Positions 61,561 through 64,000 of a DNA stretch of 64,000 nt are shown here, piece after piece (the stretch's first letter is position 1; each line of letters begins with the position of its first letter). A model generated the notes under the pieces. That model was not told the origin of the DNA. It worked only from the letters and a program-made list of their open reading frames with translations, and ran no database searches. The DNA is from Alcaligenes faecalis (GTDB lineage: Bacteria; Pseudomonadota; Gammaproteobacteria; Burkholderiales; Burkholderiaceae_B): positions 372,001 to 436,000 of the forward strand of contig NZ_CP023667.1 in assembly GCF_002443155.1 (NCBI RefSeq). Reading direction: 5' to 3'. A program made the translations under genes and the position numbers.

Positions 61561-62766
61561 TTATGCCTGCCACTGGCTGTATTCGTACAGACGCACCACA
61601 TCGCCGGGGGCGATATGAGAGTCAGCAGGGATACGCGCCAGCGCTTGTGCCCAAGGCAAGGAGCTGATGACGCCTGAACCCTGATTGTCGAAGGGGCGCA
61701 CCAACAGGCGGCCTTGCTCGTCGTTGTCCACTTGTACGCGGATGAACTCTTCGCGGTCACCTTCAAAGTGGCGTTCACCTTGCAGCACGCCGTAACGTGT
61801 GGTGGGCAGCACCTGCTGGCGGCCTTGCAGACGACGAATCAGCGGTGACACCATCAAGGAAAACACGGCGTAAGAGGACACCGGATTACCGGGCAGGCAG
61901 ACCAGAGGCTTGTCGGCGATGTAAGCCAGCGCCAGCGGTTTGCCGGGCTTCATGCGCACTTTCCACAGATCCAGCTGGCCGCCTATGCCTTCGATGGCAG
62001 GCTTCACAAAGTCTTTTTCCCCGACCGAGACACCGCCTACGGTCAGCACCAGATCGCAGCGTTGCAGCAGTTCTTTCAGGGCGTCCTGAATGGCTTCCAG
62101 TGTGTCTTTGGCGTGCACCGCATGAACCGATTCCACACCCAGTGCTTGCAGCTGTGCGCGCAGCATGGGGGCGTTGGAGTTGTAGATCTGGCCGGCTTTC
62201 AGGGGCTGACCGGCTGGGGTCAGCTCGTCGCCTGTGGTCAGAATGCCGACGGTCAGCAGTGGGTAGACCTGCAATTGGGCATGGCCTTGCGCAGCCAGTT
62301 GGGCAATATGGGCCGCTGTCAGCTTGGTGCCTGTCGTGATCAGCACTTCACCTATGCGCATGTCCTCGCCCCGGCGGCGGATGTTTACGCCAGCCACGGG
62401 CATTTCCAGAACGCGCACGCCGTGTTCGTCTTCCTGACAGTTTTCCTGAATCACCACCGTATCCGCACCGGGCGGCAGCATGCTGCCAGTAAAGATGCGA
62501 ATCGCCATGTTCTCTTTCAGCGTTTCAGGAATATCGCCTGCATAGCAGCGCTGCTGAATGGGTAGTACCTTGCCGTCGGCAATATCAGCCAGACGCAGGG
62601 CATAGCCGTCCATGGCGCTATTGTCGGCAGGCGGCATGTCCAGCTGGGCCTGAATATCCTGGGCCAGAATGCGTCCCAAGGCTTGCGACAAATCGCAGGT
62701 TTCGGTTTGGGTAGGAACTTGCCCTGCCTGGGCCAGCCTTTGCTGTGCTACGTCAAATTCGATCAT
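61561..62766 (-). CDS. moeA: Molybdopterin molybdenumtransferase
   Basis: This 401-residue protein inserts molybdate into adenylylated molybdopterin. Family motifs include PPADNSAMDGYALR near the N-terminus, FTGSMLPPGADTVV and VGGVSVGEKDFV (MPT-binding), then KPGKPLALAY and LPGNPVSSYAVF. Length is typical. It follows moaB by 100 bp on the minus strand. Confidence 0.95.
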   Translation of the reverse strand: MIEFDVAQQRLAQAGQVPTQTETCDLSQALGRILAQDIQAQLDMPPADNSAMDGYALRLADIADGKVLPIQQRCYAGDIPETLKENMAIRIFTGSMLPPGADTVVIQENCQEDEHGVRVLEMPVAGVNIRRRGEDMRIGEVLITTGTKLTAAHIAQLAAQGHAQLQVYPLLTVGILTTGDELTPAGQPLKAGQIYNSNAPMLRAQLQALGVESVHAVHAKDTLEAIQDALKELLQRCDLVLTVGGVSVGEKDFVKPAIEGIGGQLDLWKVRMKPGKPLALAYIADKPLVCLPGNPVSSYAVFSLMVSPLIRRLQGRQQVLPTTRYGVLQGERHFEGDREEFIRVQVDNDEQGRLLVRPFDNQGSGVISSLPWAQALARIPADSHIAPGDVVRLYEYSQWQA

Positions 62767-62866
62767 AGGATGGATAAATTCGATAAAACAATTCGTGGCT
62801 CAGGGCGTCAGAGCACGGTGGAAAAGAGGGCGTTCCGGAGCTGGCACTGTTCTGCCTTTGCAGGCA

Positions 62867-63397
62867 TCAGGGCCTGGGTGGCTCCAGATACTCAGAGGCA
62901 AAATTGCAAGGGCGATGGCGGCTGTCCAACTGCTCTTTCAGGATCTTTTCCCAGGCCAGCTTGCAGGCACCGCCCGAGCCGGGAATGCAGAATAGCAAAG
63001 TCCGGTTGGCCGTTCCTGCCAGCGCATCGGATTGCAGGGCAGAGGAGCCAATATCCTGGTATGACAAGTAGCGGAACTGTTCGCCAAAGCCGGTAATAAC
63101 CTGATCGAGCAAAGGCGTGACCGCCGCAATCGTGGATTTCTTATGGCTGAAACCGGTACCGCCATTGCAAATAATGACATTGATTTCCGGGTCCAGAATC
63201 CATTGGCTGAGCAGGGCGCGGATGGCGTAGATATTGTCCCTGCTGATGGCGCGCTGCACGCAGTAATGGCCGCTGTCAGTCAGGCTGGCCGCCAGATAAT
63301 CGCCGGAGGTGTCATCATCCGGGCCACGGCGGTCCGAAATGGTCAGCACAGCAGCGTTCAGGCGAACAGCGGGTAAATCGGTCTTGGCTTTAGACAT
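62867..63397 (-). CDS. moaB: Molybdenum cofactor biosynthesis protein MoaB
   Basis: This 176-residue protein is related to MogA and probably adenylylates molybdopterin. It has the NGGTGFSHKKSTI motif and PGSGGACKLAW near the C-terminus, both typical of MoaB. Its start overlaps the 3' end of moaE by 8 bp. Confidence 0.93.
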   Translation of the reverse strand: MSKAKTDLPAVRLNAAVLTISDRRGPDDDTSGDYLAASLTDSGHYCVQRAISRDNIYAIRALLSQWILDPEINVIICNGGTGFSHKKSTIAAVTPLLDQVITGFGEQFRYLSYQDIGSSALQSDALAGTANRTLLFCIPGSGGACKLAWEKILKEQLDSRHRPCNFASEYLEPPRP

Positions 63398-63869
63398 GCT
63401 TGTCGGTGTCCGCAGAGGTATTCCAGGAGTCCGTTTTCTGGGCGTCGCTGTCGCGCTGCTGTACCCAGAAACGCTTGCCGTCAGCCAGAGTTTCGCGCTT
63501 CCAGAAAGGGGCGCGAGTTTTCAGCACGTCCATGATGAATTCGCAGGCACGGAAAGCGTCGCCACGGTGGGCGCTGGTCACGCCGACATAAACGATTTGT
63601 TCGGTCAGATGCAGTTCGCCCACACGGTGTACGACCAGCGTATCCAGAATGGGCCAGCGTTGGCGGGCCTGGTCACAAACCGCTTCAATCTCGCGCTCGC
63701 ACATGCCGGGATAGTGTTCCAGGAACAGGGATTCGGTGGCGGTGCCATCGGCCTGATCACGCACATAGCCGGTGAAGGTCACCATGGCTCCGGCCTTGCC
63801 GCCAGCCGTGGCGCGCAGCTCGGCGTTCAGGGCGGCAACATCAAAATCTTCGGTCTGGATGCGAATCAT
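63390..63869 (-). CDS. moaE: Molybdopterin synthase catalytic subunit MoaE
   Basis: This 159-residue subunit adds two sulfurs from MoaD to precursor Z (cPMP). The motifs FTGYVRD, FLEHYPGM, HRVGELHL, SAHRGDAF and PFWKRE match MoaE. ATG 63869 has GGAGG five bases upstream, which also encodes the Gly-Gly end of moaD. A longer reading frame upstream only shadows moaD. Confidence 0.95.
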   Translation of the reverse strand: MIRIQTEDFDVAALNAELRATAGGKAGAMVTFTGYVRDQADGTATESLFLEHYPGMCEREIEAVCDQARQRWPILDTLVVHRVGELHLTEQIVYVGVTSAHRGDAFRACEFIMDVLKTRAPFWKRETLADGKRFWVQQRDSDAQKTDSWNTSADTDKHV

Positions 63870-63870
63870 C

Positions 63871-64000
63871 TCAACCTCCGGTGACGGGCTCGAACACAGC
63901 CACTTCATCGCCGGGACGGACGGGGTCGGTGGGCTTGGCGTGGAACTGGTTCACCGCGACATGCAGGCGGCCAGCCATATCGCTCAAATTCGGGTGGCGC
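63871..64000 (-). CDS. moaD: Molybdopterin synthase sulfur carrier MoaD, C-terminal part (runs off the right edge)
   Basis: Forty-two C-terminal residues are visible, including LSDMAGRLHVAVNQ, RPGDEVAVFEPVTGG and the essential Gly-Gly terminus that is thiocarboxylated. The stop TGA (63873-63871) is one base from the moaE start. The N-terminal part lies beyond the window. Confidence 0.92.
   Translation of the reverse strand, partial: RHPNLSDMAGRLHVAVNQFHAKPTDPVRPGDEVAVFEPVTGG

Overview
The window looks like chromosome from a betaproteobacterium of the Burkholderiales, most likely family Alcaligenaceae and plausibly Alcaligenes. The reasons are an overall composition of roughly 55-60% GC, the gene order lolB-ispE-tRNA(Gln)-prs-rplY-pth-ychF, a System I cytochrome c maturation operon, an NAD-dependent FdsGBACD formate dehydrogenase, and E. 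coli-like cynR/cynT proteins. Genes are tightly packed, with many 1-8 bp start/stop overlaps. I saw no insertion sequence, integrase, prophage or CRISPR array. The genus is an inference.

Layout. 1-4.6 kb (minus strand): an aromatic catabolic operon with a degenerate MBL-fold protein, a two-component MhaA/MhaB-like hydroxylase, hmgA and the start of fahA, predicted to take 3-hydroxyphenylacetate or homogentisate to fumarate and acetoacetate. 4.8-13.7 kb: housekeeping genes mutM, TPR protein-lolB-ispE, tRNA-Gln, prs, rplY, pth, a CPBP protease and ychF. 13.7-27.2 kb: an accessory stretch with a RelE/HigB-type toxin-antitoxin pair, AraC regulator/crotonase, an asnB-EamA pair flanked by a tRNA 3'-end remnant, an aadA-like nucleotidyltransferase facing an ABC-F protein, a DsbA-like protein, a GDSL autotransporter esterase, cynT/cynR and allA.

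27.4-34.6 kb: a complete ccmABCDEFGHI operon followed by ccdA. 34.7-37.5 kb: an SDR enzyme, Ada, copZ and ivy. 37.9-42.5 kb: a five-gene branched-chain-amino-acid-type ABC importer. 42.7-45.2 kb: a di-heme cytochrome c peroxidase (dependent on the Ccm machinery) and serA. 45.2-46.2 kb: a 15-bp minisatellite, then nsrR and a group III truncated hemoglobin under a candidate NsrR operator. 46.5-50.5 kb: a glycolipid module (ArnC-like GT2, ArnT-like GT-C, GtrA, ChbG-like deacetylase) resembling the Bordetella lgm lipid A glucosamine locus. 50.5-52 kb: a GNAT acetyltransferase, a TIGR01244 protein and a universal stress protein.

52-64 kb: formate dehydrogenase fdsGBA-fdhD-fdsD, a divergent ModE/PBP-type regulator, and molybdenum cofactor genes moaA, mobA, moeA, moaB, moaE and the end of moaD. 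These form one functional block, because FdsA needs the molybdenum cofactor and FdhD-dependent sulfuration.

Nothing here is clearly a wholly new system. The points most worth a second look are the Lgm-like lipid A module in a new context, an Ada protein that has lost three of its four zinc cysteines, an MBL protein that has lost its second metal site, a copZ transcript with a CueR-type promoter and a ribosome-site hairpin, a minisatellite touching the nsrR stop codon, the tRNA-end remnant beside asnB-EamA, and an AT-rich 3' half in ispE.
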